Below are positions 45,383-53,057 of a stretch of DNA of 64,000 nucleotides, piece by piece. Where the stretch lies: positions 1,054,001 to 1,118,000 of the forward strand of contig NC_019791.1 of the NCBI RefSeq assembly GCF_000317795.1. The letters are read 5' to 3'. The DNA comes from Caldisphaera lagunensis DSM 15908. Its GTDB lineage: Archaea; Thermoproteota; Thermoprotei_A; Sulfolobales; Acidilobaceae. The position numbers and the translations under genes are program-made. The first letter of the stretch is position 1; the number at the start of each line of letters is the position of its first letter. Under the pieces are notes generated by a model. That model was not told the origin of the DNA. It saw nothing but the letters and a program-made list of their open reading frames with translations, and ran no database searches.

Positions 45383-45703
45383 ATGGAAAAACTTGTTTCA
45401 TATACGGAAATGGCTCCAGGAGGAATTGTTGTAAATCCTGGAAATAGCTTAGAATATAAAACTGGAGATTGGAAGGTATTAATTCCAGTTATTAACCAAG
45501 AAACCTGCACAAGATGCAGGATTTGTTGGTATGTTTGTCCTGATAATGCAATAATTGAATTAGATAAGGAATATACAACAAAGAAAAACAGGAAGTATAA
45601 GGTAAGCTATGATGTAAATTCAGACTTTTGCAAGGGTTGTGGAATGTGCGCCCAAGAATGCCCTGTTAAAGCAATAGAAATGGTTCCAGTAGAGGTGGCT
45701 TAA
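45383..45703 (+). CDS. porD: 2-oxoacid:ferredoxin oxidoreductase, delta subunit (PorD)
   Basis: 106 residues. Two 4Fe-4S clusters: CTRCRICWYVCPDNAI and CKGCGMCAQECPVKAI, in the standard C-x2-C-x2-C-x3-C-P form. It relays electrons from the thiamine site to ferredoxin. The N-terminal 40 residues (with NPGNSLEYKTGDWKVLIP) dock onto the complex. It starts directly after the porC stop with a GAGGCGAT SD. Confidence 0.96.
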   Translation: MEKLVSYTEMAPGGIVVNPGNSLEYKTGDWKVLIPVINQETCTRCRICWYVCPDNAIIELDKEYTTKKNRKYKVSYDVNSDFCKGCGMCAQECPVKAIEMVPVEVA

Positions 45704-45704
45704 A

Positions 45705-46886
45705 ATGCAAGAATTAGTTAAAAGGGCTATACCTTTAAGCACAAACCATGCAATTGCTAATGCTGTAAAAGACTTAGATGTTGATGTTATATCAGCATAT
45801 CCAATAACACCTCAAACAACAGTTGTAGAAAAGATATCAGAATTCATAGCAAAAGGAGAACTTGATGCAGAATATATACATGTAGAAAGCGAGCACAGCG
45901 CATTAAGTGCAGCAATATCAGCATCTTTAACTGGAGCAAGAGCATTTACCGCAACGGCAAGCCAAGGATTTGCACTGATGCATGAAATGCTTCACATCGC
46001 CTCCGGATTAAGAGCGCCTGTAGTTATGAGCGTTGCGATGAGATCTTTAAGTGCGCCTATAAGCATATGGAATGATCAAAGCGATTTATTTAATGCAAGA
46101 GATTCAGGATGGATAATAATATTTGCCCATACTGCTCAAGAGGCATATGATACAGTTATACAATCATATAAAATAGCTGAAGATCATAACGTCTTATTAC
46201 CAGTAATGGTTGGATACGATGGATATGTTATGAGCCATACAATAGAACCTGTTATTACAGAAGATAAAGAAAAAGTATTGAAGTTTGCGCCAAAGAAACA
46301 ATACCCATATAAACTTGATCCCGATAAGCCTGTTAGTATAGGTTCCATTACTCCACCAGAATATTATTATGAATTCAAATATCAGCAAGTAAAGGCAATA
46401 AATGGTTCTTTACCAATTATAGAAAAAACAGATGAAGATTTTGGAAAAACATTTGGTAGAAGCTATGGCTTAATGGAATGTTATATGTGCGAAGATGCGG
46501 ATTCATTAATAATGACAAATGCAAGCTATGCATCAACATTAAAGGCATTTTTGCCTGAAATAAGAAAACAGGGCTTAAACGTTGGATTATTGAGGCTAAG
46601 AGTATATAGACCATTCCCATTGCAAAAGTTCATTGAGTATACAAGTGATAAGAAAAATTTGCTAGTTATAGATAGGGCAATAAGTTATGGAGCACCATAC
46701 CAAGGTCCATTAGCAAATGAAATTTCAGGTGCAATGGTAAGATCAGGCTTAAAGCTTAACTTAATAAGCGTTGTAACAGGTATTGGGCAAAGAACTGTTG
46801 AATTCGAAGACTTTTTAGCATTAGCTAGACTTGCGCATGAAGGAAGAAAGCATGAAGAAACAATATTCTATGGGGTGAGAGAATGA
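45705..46886 (+). CDS. porA: 2-oxoacid:ferredoxin oxidoreductase, alpha subunit (PorA)
   Basis: 393 residues. The N-terminal pyrimidine-binding domain has SAYPITPQTTVVEKISEF, and the motif VESEHSALSAAISASLTGARAFTATASQGFALM is typical. It forms the active site with the beta subunit. The start is ATG 45705, 1 nt after porD, with AGGTGG. There are no frame breaks. Pyruvate-type rather than 2-oxoglutarate-type is favoured by the separate alpha and gamma chains and the beta sequence. Confidence 0.95.
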   Translation: MQELVKRAIPLSTNHAIANAVKDLDVDVISAYPITPQTTVVEKISEFIAKGELDAEYIHVESEHSALSAAISASLTGARAFTATASQGFALMHEMLHIASGLRAPVVMSVAMRSLSAPISIWNDQSDLFNARDSGWIIIFAHTAQEAYDTVIQSYKIAEDHNVLLPVMVGYDGYVMSHTIEPVITEDKEKVLKFAPKKQYPYKLDPDKPVSIGSITPPEYYYEFKYQQVKAINGSLPIIEKTDEDFGKTFGRSYGLMECYMCEDADSLIMTNASYASTLKAFLPEIRKQGLNVGLLRLRVYRPFPLQKFIEYTSDKKNLLVIDRAISYGAPYQGPLANEISGAMVRSGLKLNLISVVTGIGQRTVEFEDFLALARLAHEGRKHEETIFYGVRE

Positions 46887-47845
46887 GCGAAAATAAAATT
46901 TTAAGGATAAAAAGCCTTTATGATTTACCTAGAGACGAGCTGTTTATAAGCGGCCATGGTTTATGCCCAGGTTGTACTGCTGGAACAATAATGAGAATGT
47001 TAACAAAAGTAACCGGAAAAGATACAATAATAGTTAATGCAACCGGTTGTGTAGAAGTATCAACAACAAGATATCCATATTCAAATTGGTTAGTTCCATG
47101 GTTCCACTCAGCATTTGAAAATTCTGGGGCATCTGCAAGCGGTATAGCTGCTGCAATAAAAGCAATGAAAAGAAAAGGGTTAATGGATAAAAATAAAGAC
47201 GTTAAAGTTGTTGTAGTAGCAGGAGATGGAGGAACAGTAGATATAGGTTTACAAAGCCTAAGCGGTATGCTAGAAAGAAAAGAACCTGTTATGTATGTTT
47301 TATATGATAACGAAGCATATATGAATACAGGTATTCAAAGGAGTGGTTCAACCCCGCATGGAGCATGGACTACAACAACTCCAGCGGGGAAAGTTTGGAG
47401 AGGTGAATGGAGGGATAAGAAAGATATAGCAGGTATAGCAGCTGCACATCATATTCCTTATGTTGCAACAGCAAACCCAGCTTATCCAATGGATATGATA
47501 AATAAGTTTGCTAGAGGACTTGAGGTATTAAATGAAGGGCCATCATTTATACAAGTTTTAATGGCATGCACAACGGGTTGGCGTTTTGATCCTGCTTTAG
47601 GCATTACTATATCTAGACTAGCAACTGAAACAGGTATATTCCCGCTTTATGAAATAGATCACGATAACTTCAGAGTAACTTTTCCAGTAATGAAGAGAAA
47701 ACCTGTTAAAGAATATTTAAAACTACAGGGAAGATTTGCTCATTTAACTGATGATGAAATAAATGAAATACAGAAATTAGTTGATCAAAAAGTAGAGGCA
47801 ATAAACAAAAGGGCTGGAAAAACAGTTATAGGACCAATTGCCTAA
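46883..47845 (+). CDS. porB: 2-oxoacid:ferredoxin oxidoreductase, beta subunit (PorB)
   Basis: 320 residues. It binds thiamine diphosphate (GDGGTVDIGLQSLSGMLER, with the NEAYMNTG follow-up) and a 4Fe-4S cluster (LCPGCTAGTIMRM and further Cys). The TGIQRSGSTPHGAWTTTTPAG stretch is characteristic of pyruvate-specific beta subunits. ATG 46883 overlaps the porA stop by 4 bp after GGGTGAG. It completes the four-subunit complex in the cytosol. Its 3' end overlaps the convergent nitrilase-like gene by 4 bp. Confidence 0.95.
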   Translation: MSENKILRIKSLYDLPRDELFISGHGLCPGCTAGTIMRMLTKVTGKDTIIVNATGCVEVSTTRYPYSNWLVPWFHSAFENSGASASGIAAAIKAMKRKGLMDKNKDVKVVVVAGDGGTVDIGLQSLSGMLERKEPVMYVLYDNEAYMNTGIQRSGSTPHGAWTTTTPAGKVWRGEWRDKKDIAGIAAAHHIPYVATANPAYPMDMINKFARGLEVLNEGPSFIQVLMACTTGWRFDPALGITISRLATETGIFPLYEIDHDNFRVTFPVMKRKPVKEYLKLQGRFAHLTDDEINEIQKLVDQKVEAINKRAGKTVIGPIA

Positions 47846-48777
47846 ATTTCGTCCGATTCCTTTTCATTTAGTTCATTTCTTCTACATAAATTTTTTAATA
47901 TCAATTTGCTTATTTCATCATACTGAACAGGTTTTGTGCTCGTATCAACCTCTACTATAATGGGTAAATCTATATCATCATACGATATTATCTTCTCTTT
48001 TACAACACCAATTTCTGGCTCAGAAGTTATGGTTGGCATAAAAGCTACATATCCGCTGTTGTTAACCCCTTCTACAGCCCCACCAACTAATATAACAGGT
48101 AAATCTGTTTCCTTACTTCTTACCGATAGGAAATTATTTATGCTTTCTAAATCTAACGTTAGCATAGATGTCCCGCTTTCACTTTTCATCTTAAAGAATC
48201 TCGATTCATAAGGAAGCATTGAACCTATGATAACGTTTGCCCCAATAAAGCTTAATGCCTTAAAAATCTCTGGATAACCCAGATCTTCATCAGTAAAAAC
48301 GCCTACATATGCGTTTTTCTTCTTTATATTGAAAACTTCAACAGTTTTCCCTGGTGTTAAACCATTTTCTTCTTCACTTCTAGTTATAGCTATCTTTCTA
48401 TATTTTCCAGCCAATTCTCCTAGAGGATTACTCATAAATGTTGTTAAGTAAAGCCTAGGTCCTGCTCTCTCAACTATAGGGCCTGCTATTATATAAATTC
48501 CGAATTCATGGGACCATTTTGATACAATCATGAATGTCTGGTTTTGTTGTATTTCAGATCCATTTAGCCTTTCTGCAAAGTTCTTTAGTATATTTTTTAC
48601 TTTTTGGTTTGGATAATAACCAACAATTGGGCCTGTTAATGGGTAGGCTGGTAAATAAATTAAATCGATATCTTCGTGTTCTATTATCAATCTATTTATT
48701 AGCTCTTCAAGTCTTTTCATGTTAGTTCTTCTTGCCCCTAGTTTTATTCTTGTGTGAATTATTGCCATCTTTAGCAT
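47842..48777 (-). CDS. Nitrilase-superfamily protein lacking the usual catalytic residues
   Basis: 311 residues in a nitrilase/carbon-nitrogen hydrolase fold. The catalytic Glu normally sits in a PE-x-x-x-x-GY stretch; here it reads LPAYPLTGPIVGYY without Glu. The Lys region, AGKYRKIAIT, is kept. The cysteine block, normally C-x-D-x-x-x-PE, is TDEDLGYPEIFKALSFIGANVIIG, with Asp where the Cys should be. So two of the three catalytic residues appear missing, and enzyme activity is unlikely. It converges on porB with 4 bp overlap. ATG 48777 follows GGTG at 5 nt. It may be a structural or regulatory relative. Confidence 0.75.
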   Translation of the reverse strand: MLKMAIIHTRIKLGARRTNMKRLEELINRLIIEHEDIDLIYLPAYPLTGPIVGYYPNQKVKNILKNFAERLNGSEIQQNQTFMIVSKWSHEFGIYIIAGPIVERAGPRLYLTTFMSNPLGELAGKYRKIAITRSEEENGLTPGKTVEVFNIKKKNAYVGVFTDEDLGYPEIFKALSFIGANVIIGSMLPYESRFFKMKSESGTSMLTLDLESINNFLSVRSKETDLPVILVGGAVEGVNNSGYVAFMPTITSEPEIGVVKEKIISYDDIDLPIIVEVDTSTKPVQYDEISKLILKNLCRRNELNEKESDEI

Positions 48778-48973
48778 TTGATCACCATGTATTCGTTGCT
48801 CTCAAAATAAATTATGCATCCTACATTAAAAATGTTGCAGGGAGGAATATTTAAATAACTCATAATTTATAAAACAATTATTACCTTTTAATTTTTTATT
48901 TAAACTTTAAAAAAGAATCAAAAAACAAAAAATAATAAACCAAATCAATTGTTTATCTTTCTATATAACCTCT

Positions 48974-49030
48974 TTATTTCTTTTCTGAGCTAGCACCTTC
49001 CTCTTTCTTGGCCTTCTTACCCTTTGCCAT
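48974..49030 (-). CDS. Lys-rich 18-residue micropeptide gene candidate
   Basis: An ATG at 49030, 6 nt after AGGTGA, begins MAKGKKAKKEEGASSEKK and stops at TAA. Its codons use G and C more than the AT-rich surroundings, and a TATA-like CTATAAAT (minus strand, 49097-49090) lies where a promoter giving a short leader would be. The leader contains a tetraloop hairpin. Protein of this size gives no homology signal. It could be a ribosome- or nucleic-acid-binding peptide or a short ORF in a regulatory RNA. Confidence 0.4.
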   Translation of the reverse strand: MAKGKKAKKEEGASSEKK

Positions 49031-49042
49031 TCCAATTCACCT

Positions 49043-49056
49043 AGGCCTTTCGGCCT
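49043..49056 (-). ncRNA. AGGCC-GAAA-GGCCT leader hairpin
   Basis: On the minus strand a perfect 5-bp stem closes a GAAA (GNRA) tetraloop, immediately followed by the AGGTGA SD of the micropeptide ORF. GNRA loops stabilise RNA stems, so it probably folds in RNA. It could control access to the SD or be part of a small RNA. Confidence 0.4.
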
Positions 49057-49182
49057 GTTTGTAAATAGATTGGTTTAGTATTCTTAAGAATTTATAGCAC
49101 TAGATAGGTAGATACCTGCGGTAATATTGTTGGGGGCCTTAAACTTCTGTATGTGAGAAAAGAGGAATTTTTAAGAAAATTT

Positions 49183-51057
49183 TTATGGTATGCGAGCATG
49201 GAAAACCCAAGGCATCTCGTTTTCAGACCTTTCTAAGTATTTTAAATAGTATTCCTTATTATAACTTCCAGTATAAAAATCAATAGGTATTGGCTTTCCA
49301 TCATAGTTTATTATATAGCTTATAGAATCGCTTAAACCATATAGATAAGAACTTGCCTTTACTTGTTGTGTTTTCTTTATACTATTTACATTTTTATTTA
49401 TTATTAATAGCTCATCCTTTATATCATTATTAATCAATTTCTCCTTTATTTTATTATAAGCTTCTCTTGCCTTGCCTAATAATTCAAAAAATTCCTTTTC
49501 GTTTTTAGCATTTTTTAAAATTTCTAATGCATTTAATTCAGCTTCTTTTATAATATCTGGCACATTTTTTCTTATAGCATTTATTCCCTTTATTTTTAAA
49601 GATCCATCATCCCTTAAACCATAATATTTGCCAGGAGAACCTAAACCTTTTTGTGTATATGGAAAAACAAGCCATATGAATTTATCTTCCAACCTTAGTT
49701 TAATCTTTATTTCATTGCTTATCATTTCGCTAAGCTCTTCAATGCTTACCTTAGGCTTTTCAGGTATTATAAATAGGCTATCAACAATAAAATTTATTAC
49801 CTTGTACCCATTTTTTATGGAAATTTCGTAAGATTTCTTCATAATTTCTCTAGCTATGGAGGTAACAGTTTCATAAGCAGATATACTACCAAATAGGCTA
49901 TTCCTATAACCCAAATAACCAAAACCAGCTACCAAAATCCATTTTATTGCATCAAACCTTTCCTTATACATTGGATTATTTTTATATGGTCTAAGAATTT
50001 CCCTCCTTTTTATTAAATTTCTTAAAACTGCTGGAATTATACCCTCTTTATCTAAGCAAACCTTATGTCCTATACCCTTTATTTCATAATTTAAACAATT
50101 AGGGTTGTTAACAGTTTCTGCAGATAAGTTATTTAAAACTATTATGTTTGGATATAGGCTAGAAAAATCAAGTTGGTAAACATTAAAATATATACCTGGT
50201 TTTGGAATAGAAATTGCACCAGCTTTATCAGCTCTTTCCAATTCATATAAGCTCCTCCAAGGTTCAAGCCTCTTAACCTTCTTAATCAAATAAAATCTTC
50301 TCATTGCCTCAAGAATTTCAGCTGAAGTTAATATCTTCCCAATAGAAGAGTTGCTTGCTTGCTTTAAGGTTAAACCAGAAATCCTAGACCATTCTATTAA
50401 GCCATAAATACCTACAAGAGGTTTTTGAATTAAAATAAAATCTTCATTTTCTTTTATCTGATTTAAAGCATTTATATCTGCCATAACAATTTTTATATTC
50501 TCTTTTTTTATTATATCATAAATTTCATTTATGTTATTAATAATAAACTCATTATCATTTGTTTTTATTTTATAATATTTAATATCATACCATGAGGCCT
50601 CTTTTCCATATTTGTTTAATGAAGTTATATATGCATACCTTATTTCTGGCAACTCATATAAAGGACCCTCATCATCTTTTTTATTAAAATGATCATAAAA
50701 ATAACCAGGATTAAGCCCTCTTTCTTTTAGAATTAGATTTAATTCGTTTATATAATTGTTAACACTTATCCCAAGACCTTTTTCCTCTATTTTCCTTATA
50801 AATTCTTTTTTGCCTAGATATCTAATTTTTAATATATTGCTTTCCTTATCATAATATGGCGGTGATAGCCATTTCTCAACATTTATCTCATATATAAAAT
50901 CCAAATTTTCTAGTATTTTTAAAAGCTCATTTAAATTAACAGGTTCAACATATGCTATCCTATAATCTTTAATAATAACTTTTTCTATATTTTTATTTAA
51001 AAAATAAAGTAAAAGCTCACCTTTTTTATATTCAGCGTTTAAAAATAAACCTCCCAT
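49183..51057 (-). CDS. Family-B DNA polymerase of the PolB2 type with degenerate active sites
   Basis: 624 residues, shorter than PolB1 (about 880). Motif A is intact, DFSSLYPNI. Motif B reads KWILVAGFGYLGY; the usual K-x3-NS-x-YG has lost NS. Motif C, normally YGDTDS, reads NFIVDSLFI and keeps only the second Asp. Exonuclease motifs are not found: no DIE in the region of ISLNKYG-type strands and no N-x-x-x-F-D. This is the pattern of the archaeal PolB2 family, reported as inactivated in part but in Sulfolobales linked to DNA damage. The C-terminus has a conserved thumb-like stretch. Its start (TTG/ATG 51057) follows the 72-residue gene directly. Confidence 0.85.
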   Translation of the reverse strand: MGGLFLNAEYKKGELLLYFLNKNIEKVIIKDYRIAYVEPVNLNELLKILENLDFIYEINVEKWLSPPYYDKESNILKIRYLGKKEFIRKIEEKGLGISVNNYINELNLILKERGLNPGYFYDHFNKKDDEGPLYELPEIRYAYITSLNKYGKEASWYDIKYYKIKTNDNEFIINNINEIYDIIKKENIKIVMADINALNQIKENEDFILIQKPLVGIYGLIEWSRISGLTLKQASNSSIGKILTSAEILEAMRRFYLIKKVKRLEPWRSLYELERADKAGAISIPKPGIYFNVYQLDFSSLYPNIIVLNNLSAETVNNPNCLNYEIKGIGHKVCLDKEGIIPAVLRNLIKRREILRPYKNNPMYKERFDAIKWILVAGFGYLGYRNSLFGSISAYETVTSIAREIMKKSYEISIKNGYKVINFIVDSLFIIPEKPKVSIEELSEMISNEIKIKLRLEDKFIWLVFPYTQKGLGSPGKYYGLRDDGSLKIKGINAIRKNVPDIIKEAELNALEILKNAKNEKEFFELLGKAREAYNKIKEKLINNDIKDELLIINKNVNSIKKTQQVKASSYLYGLSDSISYIINYDGKPIPIDFYTGSYNKEYYLKYLERSENEMPWVFHARIP

Positions 51058-51275
51058 TAACTACACCTTTTAGCTATGTACAAGATTAAACCAAGAACTA
51101 TAGGCTCTAATGGATCGCTTAACGTTTCAAATTGGTAATAACTAACTAAATCATATGCCTCCTTTATTATTTCTTTTGCTTTATCCTTATCTTCATTTGT
51201 ATATTCTAGTATTTTTAATAACCTATTTATTTCATCTTCTATAACCATTCTTGTAGAAGGTGTTGTCCTACCCAT
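51057..51275 (-). CDS. Small helical protein encoded between RecA-like gene and PolB2 gene
   Basis: 72 residues. Predicted all-helical: MVIEDEINRLLKILEYTNED, then KAKEIIKEAYDLVSYYQFE, then PIVLGLILYIAKRC. The last helix (EPIVLGLILYIA) is reminiscent of a cyclin-fold helix as in TFB, but at this length that is weak. It overlaps the end of the RecA-like gene by 37 bp, and its stop touches the PolB2 start, so all three are translated from one mRNA. ATG 51275 has GGGGAT about 8 nt upstream; ATG 51248 would cut the overlap to 10 bp. Function unknown; a partner or clamp for PolB2 is plausible. Confidence 0.65.
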   Translation of the reverse strand: MGRTTPSTRMVIEDEINRLLKILEYTNEDKDKAKEIIKEAYDLVSYYQFETLSDPLEPIVLGLILYIAKRCS

Positions 51276-51886
51276 AATCTCTCATCCCCTAATTCTTTAT
51301 AAGATATATAAGAAATCCTGGGAGTTAGCTTAGCATAATGCTTTATTAAAATCGCTTCTATCCCATTTCTATAAGGTAAAACCTTAATTATTGCATGCAA
51401 TATGTGGTGATGAAACTTACCTCCTTCAGGCAAAAACTTTCCAAGAGATGTTTCCCTATTAAATATTATAGCAGTTATACCTTTAGATGAAATTTCTTTT
51501 ATAGCCCCAGTTATAGGAGTTAATAAATTATAGTTTAATGGGCTTACTGGAGAGAAAAGATAAGGATCTATTAAAATTAAATTGTTTATCCCCTCAATAC
51601 TTTTTATCAATTCTGGTATATCATATCTTCTAAAAGCCCTTGAAATATAGATATTATCAAAATTGCCTCCAAATATTTTTATCATTTTCCTTACAAAATA
51701 TGGATCTAAATTTCCAAAATCTTGTATATAAACTACCCCTACTTTTCCATATCTAGTTAAAGAAGCCATGGTCATATGGGATATAGATAAGGCTATTCTC
51801 CAATCCCCATATATTTCTATTATATTGCCTTTATTTATAGGGTTAATTAAAGTATCTAAAGCTTGTATACCAGTTAGGCTATACAT
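51239..51886 (-). CDS. RecA/RadA-like protein without P-loop, first gene of the PolB2 operon
   Basis: About 215 residues. The fold matches the RecA core: the region GNIIEIYGDWRIALSISHM aligns with the Walker A position, but G-x4-GK[ST] is gone (no GKT). The Walker B-like ILIDPYLFS is kept, as is the GKVGVVYIQDFGNLDPYFVRKM strand-helix and a C-terminal GGKFHHHILHAIIKVLPYRNG. So it is likely a non-ATPase paralogue, like RadA paralogues that act in complexes. ATG 51886 fits a start 39 nt into the longest frame (51925). It leads the operon (RecA-like, small protein, PolB2). A role in damage tolerance or recombination is inferred from context. Confidence 0.75.
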   Translation of the reverse strand: MYSLTGIQALDTLINPINKGNIIEIYGDWRIALSISHMTMASLTRYGKVGVVYIQDFGNLDPYFVRKMIKIFGGNFDNIYISRAFRRYDIPELIKSIEGINNLILIDPYLFSPVSPLNYNLLTPITGAIKEISSKGITAIIFNRETSLGKFLPEGGKFHHHILHAIIKVLPYRNGIEAILIKHYAKLTPRISYISYKELGDERLWVGQHLLQEWL

Positions 51887-51980
51887 GTCTAAGCCCAATT
51901 TGAAGTAAATAAGAGAATTAATCAAAATTCCATTATAATTAATAATTAGGGTGAGAGATAAATGAAAGTATTTTAAAATT

Positions 51981-52988
51981 TCATATCAACTTTTCTGGCC
52001 TTCTAATATTTAGAACATCTTTATTAACTAAAGTTAACGGAATTTCTCCATTAAAAAACATCTCTAAGTTTTTATATACCAAATCTGCCATCTTAGCCCT
52101 TGTTTCATGCGTTGCACTCCCAATATGGGGTAACAAAACAACGTTGTCTAAAGTAGTTATTGGATGTCTAGGATCTAATGGTTCTGATGGATAAACGTCT
52201 AGGCCTGCTCCTGCAATCCAACCTTCCTTTAATGCTTTATATAACGCGTCTAAATCAACTACCTTTCCTCTAGCAGTGTTTATTAAAATTGAAGTCTTCT
52301 TCATAAGCCTTAGAAGGTTTTCATTTACCATATTTGCAGTTTCCTTTGTTAAAGGAACATGAAGAGATACTATATCACTTTCCTTAAATAATGTATTCAT
52401 ATCAACATATTTGGCCCCTAATTCTTCCATTTCCTTATGTCTGCTCCTGCTGCTATATAATATATTCATATCAAAACCCTTAGCCCTTTTTGCAACTGCA
52501 TAACCTATTCTACCTCCTCCAACAATACCAATAGTTTTACCATAAACATCATAACCTAGCATTAAAGTTGGATGCCATGCAGAACCAAGCGTATACCATT
52601 TACCGCTCCTGACAAATTTATCAGATTCTACAATTCTCCTAGAAACAGATAAAATTAATGCCCATGCAACATCTGCTGTTGCATCAGTTAAGACATCTGG
52701 GGTATTTGTTACATATACACCATGTTTTGTTGCGCACTCCAAATCAACATTATCAAATCCAACAGCATATTGAGCTATAATTTTAAGATTTGGAGATAAC
52801 TTCTCAATTATTTCACATGTTATTTTATCTTCCAGAGTTGTTACTAAAGCATCTACTCCTTTGGCATTATTAATTATATCTTCTTTACTAGGAGGAGTAT
52901 ATTTAGGCCATATAGTTACATCAAACATCTTTTTAATTTTTTCAGTTGCAGGAAAAGGAATTTCTCTAGTCATAAATAGCTTATACAT
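51981..52988 (-). CDS. D-2-hydroxyacid dehydrogenase (glyoxylate/hydroxypyruvate reductase type)
   Basis: 335 residues. NAD-binding loop GIVGGGRIGYAVAKRAKG, catalytic Arg in INTARGKVVDLDAL, Glu in DVYPSEPLD and His in LPHIGSATHETRAKM. It reduces glyoxylate or hydroxypyruvate, or oxidises D-glycerate, using NAD(P)H in the cytosol. ATG 52988 follows GGTGAG at 5 nt. It precedes the PolB2 operon on the same strand at about 55 bp but is unrelated in function; the operon probably has its own promoter. Divergent from the membrane regulator gene at 53058. Confidence 0.93.
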   Translation of the reverse strand: MYKLFMTREIPFPATEKIKKMFDVTIWPKYTPPSKEDIINNAKGVDALVTTLEDKITCEIIEKLSPNLKIIAQYAVGFDNVDLECATKHGVYVTNTPDVLTDATADVAWALILSVSRRIVESDKFVRSGKWYTLGSAWHPTLMLGYDVYGKTIGIVGGGRIGYAVAKRAKGFDMNILYSSRSRHKEMEELGAKYVDMNTLFKESDIVSLHVPLTKETANMVNENLLRLMKKTSILINTARGKVVDLDALYKALKEGWIAGAGLDVYPSEPLDPRHPITTLDNVVLLPHIGSATHETRAKMADLVYKNLEMFFNGEIPLTLVNKDVLNIRRPEKLI

Positions 52989-53057
52989 TTTCTCACCTAT
53001 AGCAAAAAGAAATTAAGAATTTATAAGATTTTTATATGTATTATATTTGGTGGTAAT

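Larger units (their letters stand above)
48778..49182. other. Intergenic region with a small transcript candidate
   Basis: About 400 bases. The first 180 are AT-rich with nothing recognised. The middle holds a minus-strand micro-ORF with a GAAA-loop hairpin and a TATA box, described separately. The rest (49100-49182) contains AGGTA-GA-TACCT (49106-49117 region), a short inverted repeat, and precedes the convergent polymerase gene. Confidence 0.5.

Noticed and set aside
51886-51970. UV-response hexamer (ANTTTC) upstream of the PolB2 operon
   Set aside because: I looked for the Sulfolobales damage motif; nearby AATTTTG does not match it.
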